8,863 nucleotides of DNA from JAAZPG01 sp012797375 (lineage in GTDB: Bacteria; Acidobacteriota; Aminicenantia; Aminicenantales; UBA4085): contig CALMMC010000065.1 of the NCBI GenBank assembly GCA_937868205.1, positions 1 to 8,863 of the forward strand. The letters are read 5' to 3'. Of this stretch, positions 1 through 5,737 are shown one piece after another; position 1 is the first letter of the stretch, and each line of letters opens with the position of its first letter. The notes beneath the pieces were generated by a model. That model had not been told where the DNA came from and ran no database searches. It saw only the letters and a program-made list of their open reading frames with translations. Position numbers and translations under genes: made by a program.

Positions 1-1269
1 CCGGTGGAGGCCCCGGTCGAGCTGACTGGGGGCTATCTCGCCCGCGGGCGCGGCGTCGGCGATCGCCCGAGAGGCCGCCAGGAGCATGTCTTCGGTGATG
101 CGGGCGACGGCGGCGTCCACGGCCCCCCGAAAAATCCCTGGAAAGCCCAGGACGTTGTTGACGGCCTTGCCGTCGGCGGCGAAGGCCGCTCCGGCCTTCA
201 AGGCGGCGGCCGGATCGATTTCCGGAACCGGGTTGGACAACGAGAGAATGATCTGCCCGGGCCGGATCATGGCCGGCTTGACCAGCCCGGCCGCTCCAGT
301 CACCGTGACGACGACGTCGCAGGCGGCCATGATCTCCTCGAGATCGGAAGCGGTCCCGCCGTATCCCTCGAACCGGCGGAGGGCTTCGCTGGAAAGGTCC
401 GCTCCCAGAACCGGCCTCCCCGTCGTGAACATCAGCATCTTGCCGATGGCCATCCCGGCCGCGCCCAGCCCGACGACGCCGATGCGGCGGTCGTGGAGCG
501 GCTTGCGGGCCGCCTTGGCCGCGTTGATCAGGGCGGCGACGACCACCGTGGCTGTTCCGTGCTGGTCGTCATGGAGGACCGGAATGTCGACCCGGTCCTG
601 GAGCCGGGCCTCGATGTCGAAGCACCGCGGGGCGGAGATGTCCTCGAGCTGAATGGCCGAAAACGTCGGGGCGATCGCGGCCACGGTGTCGACGATATCG
701 CCGACGTCCTTCGTGTCGAGAAGGATCGGGACGCCGGACAGGCCGCAGAACGTCTCCATCAAGCTGGCCTTGCCCTCCATGACCGGCATGGCCGCCTGAG
801 GCCCGATGTCTCCCAGGCCGAGGACGGCGGTCCCGTCGGTGACGATGGCCACGAAATGACGGATGGACGTGAACCGGCGGACGAGCCGGGGATGATCCCG
901 GATTTGGAGGCAGACTTCGGCCACCCCCGGCGTGTAGACGCGCCGGAGCACCTCGAGGCTGTCGATCTTGTACCGGCTGCGGATGGCGATCTTCCCGCCC
1001 TGGTGCATCTCCAGGACGTCGTCCCGGACCTCGAGAAGCTCGACGTCGGGAACGGATCCGGCCGCGGCGATCAGCTTGGCCATCGCCTCCGGGCCGAGGG
1101 CGAAGACAACGATGTCCCGCTCGACGTGCGTCGTTCCTTGACGGAGGACGCGGATTTCTCCTATGTCTCCCCCGGCCGCGCCGATCGCCGAGAGCAGCCG
1201 GCCGAGAACTCCCGGCTGCTGCCGGAGCCGGCAGCGGAACGTCCGCATCGTTTTTTCTTCCCACCACAT
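1..1269 (-). CDS. NAD-dependent malic enzyme with N-terminal ACT domain (3' end cut by window edge)
   Basis: Oxidative decarboxylation of malate to pyruvate and CO2 with reduction of NAD(P), in the cytoplasm. Reading the minus strand from 1269 gives 423 codons with no stop before the edge. Residues about 8-80 look like an ACT domain (QQPGVLGRLLSAIG...). The malic enzyme part follows: YTPGVAEVC at 112-120 with the catalytic Tyr112, TDGTAVLGLGDIG at 144-156, MEGKA at 164-168 with Lys167, metal-binding LEDI at 208-211 and HDDQHGTA at 233-240. The Rossmann motif GLGAAG is at 267-272, followed by SLSNPVPEI at 343-351 and NNVLGFPGIFRGA at 371-383. Asp291 at the end of the second Rossmann strand suggests NAD rather than NADP (inference). 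All core motifs are present, so only the C-terminal tail is probably missing. The start at 1269 has GGAG seven bases upstream; an ATG at 1248 is a weaker alternative. ACT domains usually bind small ligands, so allosteric control is likely. It diverges from the TrmJ-like gene. Confidence 0.95.
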   Translation of the reverse strand, partial: MWWEEKTMRTFRCRLRQQPGVLGRLLSAIGAAGGDIGEIRVLRQGTTHVERDIVVFALGPEAMAKLIAAAGSVPDVELLEVRDDVLEMHQGGKIAIRSRYKIDSLEVLRRVYTPGVAEVCLQIRDHPRLVRRFTSIRHFVAIVTDGTAVLGLGDIGPQAAMPVMEGKASLMETFCGLSGVPILLDTKDVGDIVDTVAAIAPTFSAIQLEDISAPRCFDIEARLQDRVDIPVLHDDQHGTATVVVAALINAAKAARKPLHDRRIGVVGLGAAGMAIGKMLMFTTGRPVLGADLSSEALRRFEGYGGTASDLEEIMAACDVVVTVTGAAGLVKPAMIRPGQIILSLSNPVPEIDPAAALKAGAAFAADGKAVNNVLGFPGIFRGAVDAAVARITEDMLLAASRAIADAAPAGEIAPSQLDRGLHR

Positions 1270-1422
1270 GGATTCACTCCTTGCGTCCCGCGGTCGATGG
1301 ATCAAGGAAACCGGGAGACGAAAGATATCCCGGACGCGGGACCGCCGAACCGGAGATGCTCCCTTTGCCGCCGGGCGTCTTCCGGAACGCTCCGTAAAGA
1401 TCCGGGATCGGAAATCGGAGTC

Positions 1423-1431
1423 ATTATAGCA
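1423..1431 (-). promoter_or_regulatory. Extended -10 promoter for the malic enzyme gene
   Basis: On the minus strand, TGCTATAAT (1431 down to 1423) is a perfect extended -10 element. No convincing -35 box is seen, which is acceptable for an extended -10. Transcription would start near 1416, giving a leader of about 147 bases before the ATG at 1269. I searched that leader by eye and recognise no riboswitch or attenuator. Confidence 0.6.
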
Positions 1432-1437
1432 TATAAT
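1432..1437 (+). promoter_or_regulatory. -10 box for the TrmJ-OsmC-DUF429 unit
   Basis: A perfect TATAAT lies 28 bases before the ATG at 1465. The start of transcription would be near 1444, just ahead of a GAAAGGA ribosome binding site at 1446-1452. The -35 region (about 1409-1414) does not resemble TTGACA, so strength is uncertain. It is the mirror arm of the minus-strand -10 box at 1423-1428. Confidence 0.55.
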
Positions 1438-1464
1438 GGGAACCTGAAAGGACGTCCGTCGACC

Positions 1465-2208
1465 ATGAAAAACGCGCTTCCCGAGCTGGCCGTCGTTCTC
1501 GTCCGTCCGGAAAATCCGGAAAATATCGGCCTGGCCGCCCGGGCGATGAAAAACACCGGATTCGCCGAGCTCCGACTCGTCGGTGTCCGGCGTTTTGGTC
1601 CGGCGGCGATGAAAACCGCGGTTCACGCCGGCGACATCCTGGCCGGGGCCCGCCTGTTTCCGACGCTCGAGGAAGCGACGGACGATCTTCACTTCGTCGC
1701 CGCGTCCACGGCGAAACGGCGGAAGATCGAAACCATCGTGGACTGGGACGAAGCCGCCGGACGGATCCGCGGCCTGCCGGCGGGGACCCGGGCGGGCCTC
1801 CTGTTCGGCAACGAGCGGACGGGCTTGACCGGCGCGGAGCTGCGCCGGGCCAACCTGATCTTCTCGATCCCCCAGGCCGTCCGCCAGCCGTCCTACAACC
1901 TGGCCGCGGCCGTTCTCCTCGCGCTCTTCACCCTCTTTGACGGAGCCCGGCAAGAGAAGCGAACCGCGCCGCCGGCCGGCGGCGCGGACAATCGAACGCC
2001 CGGCCTTCCCCGGCGGGAGCAGGACGAGACAATCGGCCGGATCATCGCCCAGCTTTCCGCCCGCGGCTTCATCCACCGGACGAACCGGGATCACGTCTCC
2101 GCCTGGGTTCATGATTATTTCGGCCGGACGGCGATGACCGCCCGGGACCGGGGTTTTCTCCTCGCCCTCTTCCCAAACAAGCGTTCCACCGAAAAAAAGG
2201 AGTCTTGA
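1465..2208 (+). CDS. trmJ: TrmH/SpoU-family RNA 2'-O-methyltransferase, TrmJ-like
   Basis: Predicted SAM-dependent 2'-O-methylation of tRNA; TrmJ modifies position 32. The 247 residues match the usual TrmJ length (about 245). The three SPOUT knot motifs are present. Motif 1 is PENIGLAARAMKNTGF at 18-33, with catalytic-type Arg26. Motif 2 is LLFGNERTGL at 112-121. Motif 3 is SIPQAVRQPSYNLAAAV at 134-150, with the S-x-N pattern at 143-145. A C-terminal helical extension (about 185-240, including RDRGFLLALF) follows, as in TrmJ; a proline- and alanine-rich linker joins the two. The frame stays open far upstream, but that part is antisense to the malic enzyme. The ATG at 1465 is the first at the family's N-terminus and has GAAAGGA 12 bases upstream, somewhat far. 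The stop at 2206-2208 is one base from the next ATG, so translation is probably coupled. Another tRNA or rRNA target within the superfamily is possible. Confidence 0.9.
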   Translation: MKNALPELAVVLVRPENPENIGLAARAMKNTGFAELRLVGVRRFGPAAMKTAVHAGDILAGARLFPTLEEATDDLHFVAASTAKRRKIETIVDWDEAAGRIRGLPAGTRAGLLFGNERTGLTGAELRRANLIFSIPQAVRQPSYNLAAAVLLALFTLFDGARQEKRTAPPAGGADNRTPGLPRREQDETIGRIIAQLSARGFIHRTNRDHVSAWVHDYFGRTAMTARDRGFLLALFPNKRSTEKKES

Positions 2209-2209
2209 G

Positions 2210-2620
2210 ATGTCCGACAACGAGTTCAAGGTCACGTTTCCCGGGGGCGTCCGGGTCGATGCCTCCCACGACGGGTTCACGATCCGCACGGACCAGCCCG
2301 TCCGAGACGGGGGGGAGGGATCCGCGCCTTCGCCCTTCATTCTATTCCTGGCCTCGCTCGCGACGTGCGCCGGGTATTACGTGCTTTCATTCTGCCGGGA
2401 GCGGAACATTCCGACGTCGGGCATCGAGCTGACGATGCGGACCGAGCGCGAGGCCAAGGGGAAAATGATCAGCTTGGCGTCCATCACGATCAGTCTCCCC
2501 CCGGATTTCCCGGAGAAATACGCCGGGGCCGTCGTCAAATCGGCCGAGCGGTGCACGGTGAAAGCCCACCTCCAATTCCCGCCGGACATCGAGACGACCG
2601 CCGTCATCCGGAAGGCGTGA
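2210..2620 (+). CDS. OsmC family protein
   Basis: OsmC/Ohr-type proteins are small cytoplasmic dimers, many of which reduce organic hydroperoxides through a cysteine pair. The 136-residue product has the expected N-terminal beta region (1-30). The core helix is PSPFILFLASLATCAGYYVL (about 40-59), carrying the first conserved cysteine, Cys53. The second, Cys115, is in SAERCTVKAHL. Both cysteines are at the usual places, so peroxidase activity is plausible, although this branch resembles the generic OsmC/YhfA-like group and its substrate is unknown. The start has a strong AGGAG (2198-2202) seven bases upstream. It begins one base after the TrmJ-like stop and its own TGA overlaps the GTG start of the DUF429 gene, so the three are probably cotranscribed. 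No separate promoter is seen. Confidence 0.92.
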   Translation: MSDNEFKVTFPGGVRVDASHDGFTIRTDQPVRDGGEGSAPSPFILFLASLATCAGYYVLSFCRERNIPTSGIELTMRTEREAKGKMISLASITISLPPDFPEKYAGAVVKSAERCTVKAHLQFPPDIETTAVIRKA

Positions 2621-3246
2621 AGCCTCTCGTCGTCCTGGGTCTCGACCTGGCCGGCTCCCCCCGGCGGCCGACCGGGACGTGCGTCCTCCGGGCCCTCGGA
2701 GCGGAAACGGGGATATTGTTCGACGACGCCCAGATCGAGGCCTTGGCCGCGCGGGTCCGTCCCGACCTCATCGTCGTCGACGCTCCGCTGAACCTGCCGC
2801 CCGGCCGGAGGTCGTTTGCGGACCGGAACGGCGAGCATTATCGCCCCTGCGACCGGGAGCTTCGGGCCCGGGGCATTCCTTTTTTCCCCATCACCCTCGG
2901 CCCGATGCGGTCCCTGACGCTGCGCGGCATCGCCCTCAAGGGGAACCTCGAGAAACGGGGATTCCGCGTCCTCGAGATGTATCCCGGCGGAGCCCAGGAT
3001 GTCTGGGGGATTCCCCGGGCGAAGCGGGACGCGGCCGGACTACGCCGGGGGCTCGAGCGCCTCGGCGCGCGCGGGCTTCGCCCGCGGATCAGCGATCATG
3101 AGCTCGACGCGGCGACCGGGGCGCTGATCGGCCGCCTGTTTCTTCAAGGGAAAGCCGGAGTCTACGGCGATTTCCGGACGGGGGCTATCCTGATGCCCCG
3201 TCAACGGGCGGGACGGCGGGGGCCGGCCGCCGGAAACCGGAGCTAA
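2617..3246 (+). CDS. DUF429 family protein, predicted RNase H-fold nuclease
   Basis: Function is not established; DUF429 members are predicted nucleases with an RNase H-like fold. The 209-residue reading from GTG 2617 starts with the family's first strand, LVVLGLDLAGS (4-14). Candidate metal-binding acids are Asp10 (GLDLAG), Asp55 (VVDAPLNLP), Glu120 (VLEMYPGGAQ) and Asp164 (HELDAATGALIG). Other family-typical stretches are CDRELRARGIPFFP (78-91) and LGPMRSLTLRG (94-104). The frame is open further upstream, but that part overlaps the OsmC gene out of frame and lacks family motifs. GTG 2617 overlaps the OsmC stop as GTGA, which implies translational coupling; GGAAGG at 2610-2615 lies too close to be a normal Shine-Dalgarno site. 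The last 15 or so residues are Arg/Gly-rich and look dispensable. The stop overlaps the convergent lipid kinase by four bases. Confidence 0.85.
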   Translation: MKPLVVLGLDLAGSPRRPTGTCVLRALGAETGILFDDAQIEALAARVRPDLIVVDAPLNLPPGRRSFADRNGEHYRPCDRELRARGIPFFPITLGPMRSLTLRGIALKGNLEKRGFRVLEMYPGGAQDVWGIPRAKRDAAGLRRGLERLGARGLRPRISDHELDAATGALIGRLFLQGKAGVYGDFRTGAILMPRQRAGRRGPAAGNRS

Positions 3247-4226
3247 AAACCGAAATCCTCGGCGTCCCGCTCGTTCCGCTTCATCCGCGCTTTATCCGCG
3301 GTCCGGGGTCCGATCACCCGGAGGGCCTTGTGGATCACATTCATCTCGAAGGATTCGCGTTTTTCGATCGCTTCCCCGTTGTACTGGGCATGCAGGTCGC
3401 CGCCCCGGATTTCGATCCGGCGGACCTTGTAGTGCTTCAAGAGCTTCTGGTAGATGCCCAGGTAGATCAGGGGAAAGTACCAGACGTAGGTCAGAGCCCG
3501 GATGTCGAAGACCGTGACGTCGAGATAGCCGTCGTCGATTTTCGCCTTCGGGGCGATCAGCCAGCTGTACCCGAAATGGTTGGTCTTGTTGACGATGACG
3601 TCGAAGACCTTCAGGTCGAGATCCTTCCGCTCGAAGGAGACGCCGGCGTCGTCCCGGCCGTCGAACAGGGTGATCTGCATCGGGTGCCGGGGATGGGTGA
3701 ACAGGATTCGGGAGGCGAGAAGATGACCGACCAGCCCCGGGACCTTGGACTGGGAGGTCCGGTACGTGACGAGACCGGTGGCCCCGACGCTGACGAAGCT
3801 GGCGATCCGGCCGCCGATGTCGATTACGTCCACGACGCGGGGCGTTCCGTACCGGATCGCCCGGACCGCGTTCTTGAGGCTGAGGGAGAGCTGAAGAGAG
3901 CGGCTCAGGGCGTTTCCGCTGCCGAAGGGAATGATCCCCAGGATGACGTCCTTTTGACGGCCGGCGTTGAAGATTCCCTGCATCGCGTCGGCCACCGTTC
4001 CATCGCCCCCGAGGGCGATCAGAACGTCGTTTTCCAGGCTCAATCGGCGGGCCGTTTCGATCATCTCGACCTTGGTCCCCGCCCGGTCGTAAACCCTCCC
4101 GCCGAAAACGCGATGGATATACGCCCGGGCCTTGGGATCTTTTCCCCACCGGCCCTTGGCCGATTTCGGATTGACGAGGACGGCCACCCGTTTGTCGTCG
4201 AGGAGAGAAGCTTTTTTGGGCGGCAT
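3243..4226 (-). CDS. Diacylglycerol/sphingosine kinase-like lipid kinase
   Basis: ATP-dependent phosphorylation of a lipid alcohol (diacylglycerol, a sphingoid base or similar) at the cytoplasmic membrane face. The 327 residues fit the family. The N-terminal catalytic domain has VAVLVNPKSAKG (14-25), the nucleotide-binding GGDGT (73-77) and IPFGSGNAL (99-107). The C-terminal beta-sandwich carries FVSVGATGLV (144-153), DDGYLDVTVF (231-240) and HAQYNGEAIE (279-288). GSGNAL is closer to sphingosine kinases than to the GTGND of DgkB/YegS enzymes, and the usual DGE near the C-terminus reads NGE (inference: a non-standard substrate). The charged C-terminal tail is extra. I chose ATG 4226. An in-frame TTG at 4289 would add 21 residues, but it coincides with a TTGACA -35 box, so those residues are probably upstream of transcription. 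The Shine-Dalgarno site is weak. The gene is probably monocistronic. Confidence 0.88.
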   Translation of the reverse strand: MPPKKASLLDDKRVAVLVNPKSAKGRWGKDPKARAYIHRVFGGRVYDRAGTKVEMIETARRLSLENDVLIALGGDGTVADAMQGIFNAGRQKDVILGIIPFGSGNALSRSLQLSLSLKNAVRAIRYGTPRVVDVIDIGGRIASFVSVGATGLVTYRTSQSKVPGLVGHLLASRILFTHPRHPMQITLFDGRDDAGVSFERKDLDLKVFDVIVNKTNHFGYSWLIAPKAKIDDGYLDVTVFDIRALTYVWYFPLIYLGIYQKLLKHYKVRRIEIRGGDLHAQYNGEAIEKRESFEMNVIHKALRVIGPRTADKARMKRNERDAEDFGF

Positions 4227-4259
4227 CGGCGGCGTCTCGATATCTTTCGCCTGAAGCGT

Positions 4260-4289
4260 ATTACTAACATTCCGGCGGGGGATTGTCAA
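4260..4289 (-). promoter_or_regulatory. Candidate promoter for the lipid kinase gene
   Basis: On the minus strand a perfect TTGACA -35 (4289-4284) is followed after 18 bases by AGTAAT (4265-4260), or after 17 bases by TAGTAA; both are poor -10 boxes. The predicted start of transcription near 4253 gives a leader of about 27 bases to the ATG at 4226. Confidence 0.4.
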
Positions 4290-4293
4290 AATC

Positions 4294-4302
4294 TGCTATA
4301 AT
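4294..4302 (+). promoter_or_regulatory. Extended -10 promoter for the dipeptidase lipoprotein gene
   Basis: TGCTATAAT is a perfect extended -10 element. The -35 position (about 4274-4279) is G-rich and not TTGACA-like. The predicted start near 4309 leaves a leader of only about 15 bases, which still contains the GAGG ribosome binding site at 4312-4315. Confidence 0.6.
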
Positions 4303-4313
4303 CCGTCTCTTGA

Positions 4314-4323
4314 GGTTTAAACC
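4314..4323. repeat. 10-base perfect palindrome between ribosome binding site and start codon
   Basis: GGTTTAAACC is its own reverse complement, shares two bases with the GAGG ribosome binding site and ends directly before the ATG at 4324. It could be an operator or coincidence. Confidence 0.4.
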
Positions 4324-5577
4324 ATGAACAACATAACGATGGTCGGTCTGCTTTCTCTCTGTCTCCTTGGATGCGGTTGTCTCTCCACGACCGGACCGGT
4401 GTACGAAGAGGCCGCCCTTGAGATGAAAGCCCGGGACATTCATGCCCGGATCCTCAGCGTGGACACGCATTGCGACACGCCCGGCAACATGCTTGATCCG
4501 GCCTGGGACATCGGGACGCGCCATGAGCCCGGCTCGGAGAACAGCGGCCAGATCGATCTGCCCCGGATGAAGGAGGGTGGACTGGACGCCCTTTTCTTCG
4601 GCGTTTTCACCGGTCAGGGCCCCCTGACGCCCGAGGGGTACGCTACGGCCCGGAGCCGGGCGGCGGCTCAGATCGACGCCGTCGAGGCCATGACGGCGAA
4701 GCATCACGCCTTGGTCGAGAAAGCGACGACTCCGGCCGACGCCGCGCGGCTCAAGAAAGAAGGCAAGCGGGCGGCGTTCATCGGCTTGGAAAACGGCTAT
4801 CCGATCGGGGATGACCTCTCGTTTGTCGAGACGTACGCCCGCCGCGGCGTCCGCTATATCACCCTCTGCCACTCCGCCGACAACCAAATCTGCGACAGCA
4901 GCATGGAGCGGGCGGATCCGGAGGACCGGGGCCTTTCGGAATTCGGGAAAAAGGTCGTGGCCGAATGCAACCGGCTGGGCGTCATGATCGACGTGTCGCA
5001 CCTGTCGGACCGGTCCTTCGCCGAAGTCCTGAATCTCTCGAATGCCCCGGTCATCGCCACCCATTCCTGCTGCCGGGCTCTCTGCGGCAGCCCCCGCAAC
5101 CTCACCGATGACATGATCCGGGCCTTGGCCGAAAAAGGCGGCGTTCTCCAGGTTTGCTTTGTCTCGAGCTTTCTCGTCGATCCGCCGCCCCATCCGGAAC
5201 GGGATGCGGCGTTCGCCGCCCTGGACGCCAAGTACGGGTCTTGGGCGGATATGACGCCGGACCAGCGGACGGCGGCGGCCGCCGAATTCCGGGCGCTGCG
5301 GCGCAAATACCCCGAGCCGCCGGCCCGGTTGAAGGATGTCGTCGATCATATTGATCATGCCGTCAAACTGGCGGGGATCGATCACGTCGGGATCGGAACG
5401 GATTTCGACGGAGGCGGAGAGGTCGAGGACTGCCAAGACGTAAGCCGAATGTATCGGGTGACGATGGAACTCCTGCGGCGCGGTTATTCCGAGGACCAAA
5501 TCGCGAAGATCTGGGGCGGGAACGCGTTTCGGGTTCTTCAGAAAGTCATCGACGCGACCGGCTCCTCGTCTTTGTAA
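4324..5577 (+). CDS. Membrane dipeptidase (peptidase family M19), lipoprotein
   Basis: Zinc metallopeptidase that cleaves dipeptides, in this family often including ones with a D-amino acid at the C-terminal position. The 417 residues begin with a lipoprotein signal peptide: a hydrophobic stretch at 5-16 and lipobox LLGC ending at Cys17, so the mature enzyme should be lipid-anchored outside the cytoplasmic membrane. The M19 metal ligands are all visible: His49 and Asp51 (DTHCDTP), bridging Glu156 (GLENGYP), His226 (DVSHLSD) and His247 (ATHSCCRAL). His183 (LCHSADN) and Asp360 (GIGTDFDGGG) match the substrate and catalytic positions. The C-terminal RRGYSEDQIAKIWGGNAFRVL is the usual family ending. 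The start has GAGG eight bases upstream. The gene has its own promoter and is followed by a hairpin terminator, so it is likely monocistronic, though it sits next to a peptide-type binding-protein operon. Exact substrate unknown. Confidence 0.95.
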   Translation: MNNITMVGLLSLCLLGCGCLSTTGPVYEEAALEMKARDIHARILSVDTHCDTPGNMLDPAWDIGTRHEPGSENSGQIDLPRMKEGGLDALFFGVFTGQGPLTPEGYATARSRAAAQIDAVEAMTAKHHALVEKATTPADAARLKKEGKRAAFIGLENGYPIGDDLSFVETYARRGVRYITLCHSADNQICDSSMERADPEDRGLSEFGKKVVAECNRLGVMIDVSHLSDRSFAEVLNLSNAPVIATHSCCRALCGSPRNLTDDMIRALAEKGGVLQVCFVSSFLVDPPPHPERDAAFAALDAKYGSWADMTPDQRTAAAAEFRALRRKYPEPPARLKDVVDHIDHAVKLAGIDHVGIGTDFDGGGEVEDCQDVSRMYRVTMELLRRGYSEDQIAKIWGGNAFRVLQKVIDATGSSSL

Positions 5578-5590
5578 AAATAATTTACAA
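5572..5590. repeat. AT-rich inverted repeat overlapping the dipeptidase stop codon
   Basis: TTGTAAA (5572-5578) and TTTACAA (5584-5590) are exact reverse complements around AATAA. The left arm contains the TAA stop. It lies at about -116 to -98 relative to the predicted sigma54 start at 5688, so it could be an activator site as well as an mRNA hairpin. Confidence 0.6.
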
Positions 5591-5594
5591 CGTG

Positions 5595-5614
5595 AGCCGG
5601 GAAAACCCGGTTTT
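5595..5614 (+). terminator. Probable rho-independent terminator after the dipeptidase gene
   Basis: The stem CCGGG (5597-5601) pairs with CCCGG (5606-5610) across an AAAA loop, extended by G-T and A-T pairs, and is followed by TTTT (5611-5614). The short T run makes it moderate in strength. It separates the dipeptidase transcript from the downstream sigma54 operon. Confidence 0.6.
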
Positions 5615-5638
5615 AGGATTTGTATAGCCTGTTTTCCC
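5599..5638. repeat. Second inverted repeat overlapping the terminator
   Basis: GGGAAAAC (5599-5606) and GTTTTCCC (5631-5638) are exact reverse complements, 24 bases apart. Pairing them would exclude the terminator hairpin, because both use bases 5599-5601 and 5606. Alternatively they are paired half-sites for a regulator upstream of the sigma54 promoter. Confidence 0.4.
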
Positions 5639-5660
5639 TCTCATTATCTTGAGGAAGGCG

Positions 5661-5677
5661 TTGGCATAAAGATTGCT
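5661..5677 (+). promoter_or_regulatory. Sigma54 (RpoN) -24/-12 promoter
   Basis: TTGGCATAAAGATTGCT matches the consensus YTGGCACGRNNNTTGCW at all but two informative positions. It has the invariant GG (5663-5664) and GC (5675-5676) separated by exactly 10 bases. Transcription would start near 5688, some 35-50 bases before the likely start codon of the binding protein. Such promoters need an AAA+ activator; the response regulator beginning at 8798 is a natural candidate. Confidence 0.75.
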
Positions 5678-5695
5678 CTATCATGAGAGGTTGTT

Positions 5696-5724
5696 TTGCG
5701 GCGGAAACAGGCTTGGACTATAAT
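5696..5724 (+). promoter_or_regulatory. Possible second, sigma70-type promoter
   Basis: TATAAT at 5719-5724 follows TTGCGG (5696-5701, 3 of 6 matches to TTGACA) with a 17-base spacer. It would start near 5731, only about 7 bases before the ATG at 5738, giving an almost leaderless mRNA. It could supply basal expression alongside the sigma54 promoter, or be chance. Confidence 0.3.
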
Positions 5725-5737
5725 GATTTTTAGCGGA

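Larger units (their letters stand above)
1422..1438. repeat. Perfect inverted repeat made of two back-to-back -10 boxes
   Basis: CATTATA (1422-1428) and TATAATG (1432-1438) are exact reverse complements separated by GCA. Each arm contains a consensus -10 hexamer pointing outward, toward the malic enzyme on one side and the TrmJ-like gene on the other. Confidence 0.85.

Noticed and set aside
1270..1416. Riboswitch or small RNA in the malic enzyme leader
   Set aside because: Only short local pairings such as GGAG/CTCC were seen, and no core matching a known riboswitch class. A covariation search would be needed to claim one.
4..1464. Long open frame on the plus strand that continues into the TrmJ-like gene
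   Set aside because: It is antisense to the malic enzyme, whose motifs are unmistakable. The translated stretch is low-complexity and rich in Arg, Gly and Asp. The methyltransferase homology begins at 1465.
3225..3245. CCGG-AAA-CCGG hairpin near the end of the DUF429 gene as a terminator
   Set aside because: The stem is only 4 bases and no T run follows on the plus strand, and the minus-strand T run is on the wrong side of it.
4227..4289. N-terminal extension of the lipid kinase from TTG 4289
   Set aside because: The TTG is part of the TTGACA -35 box, there is no ribosome binding site before it, and the added residues do not belong to the kinase fold.
3330..4301. 323-codon plus-strand open frame opposite the lipid kinase gene
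   Set aside because: A shadow; the minus strand has GGDGT and the other kinase motifs in order.
4264..5499. 411-codon minus-strand open frame opposite the dipeptidase gene
   Set aside because: A shadow of GC-rich codon use. The plus strand has every M19 metal ligand and its own promoter and ribosome binding site.
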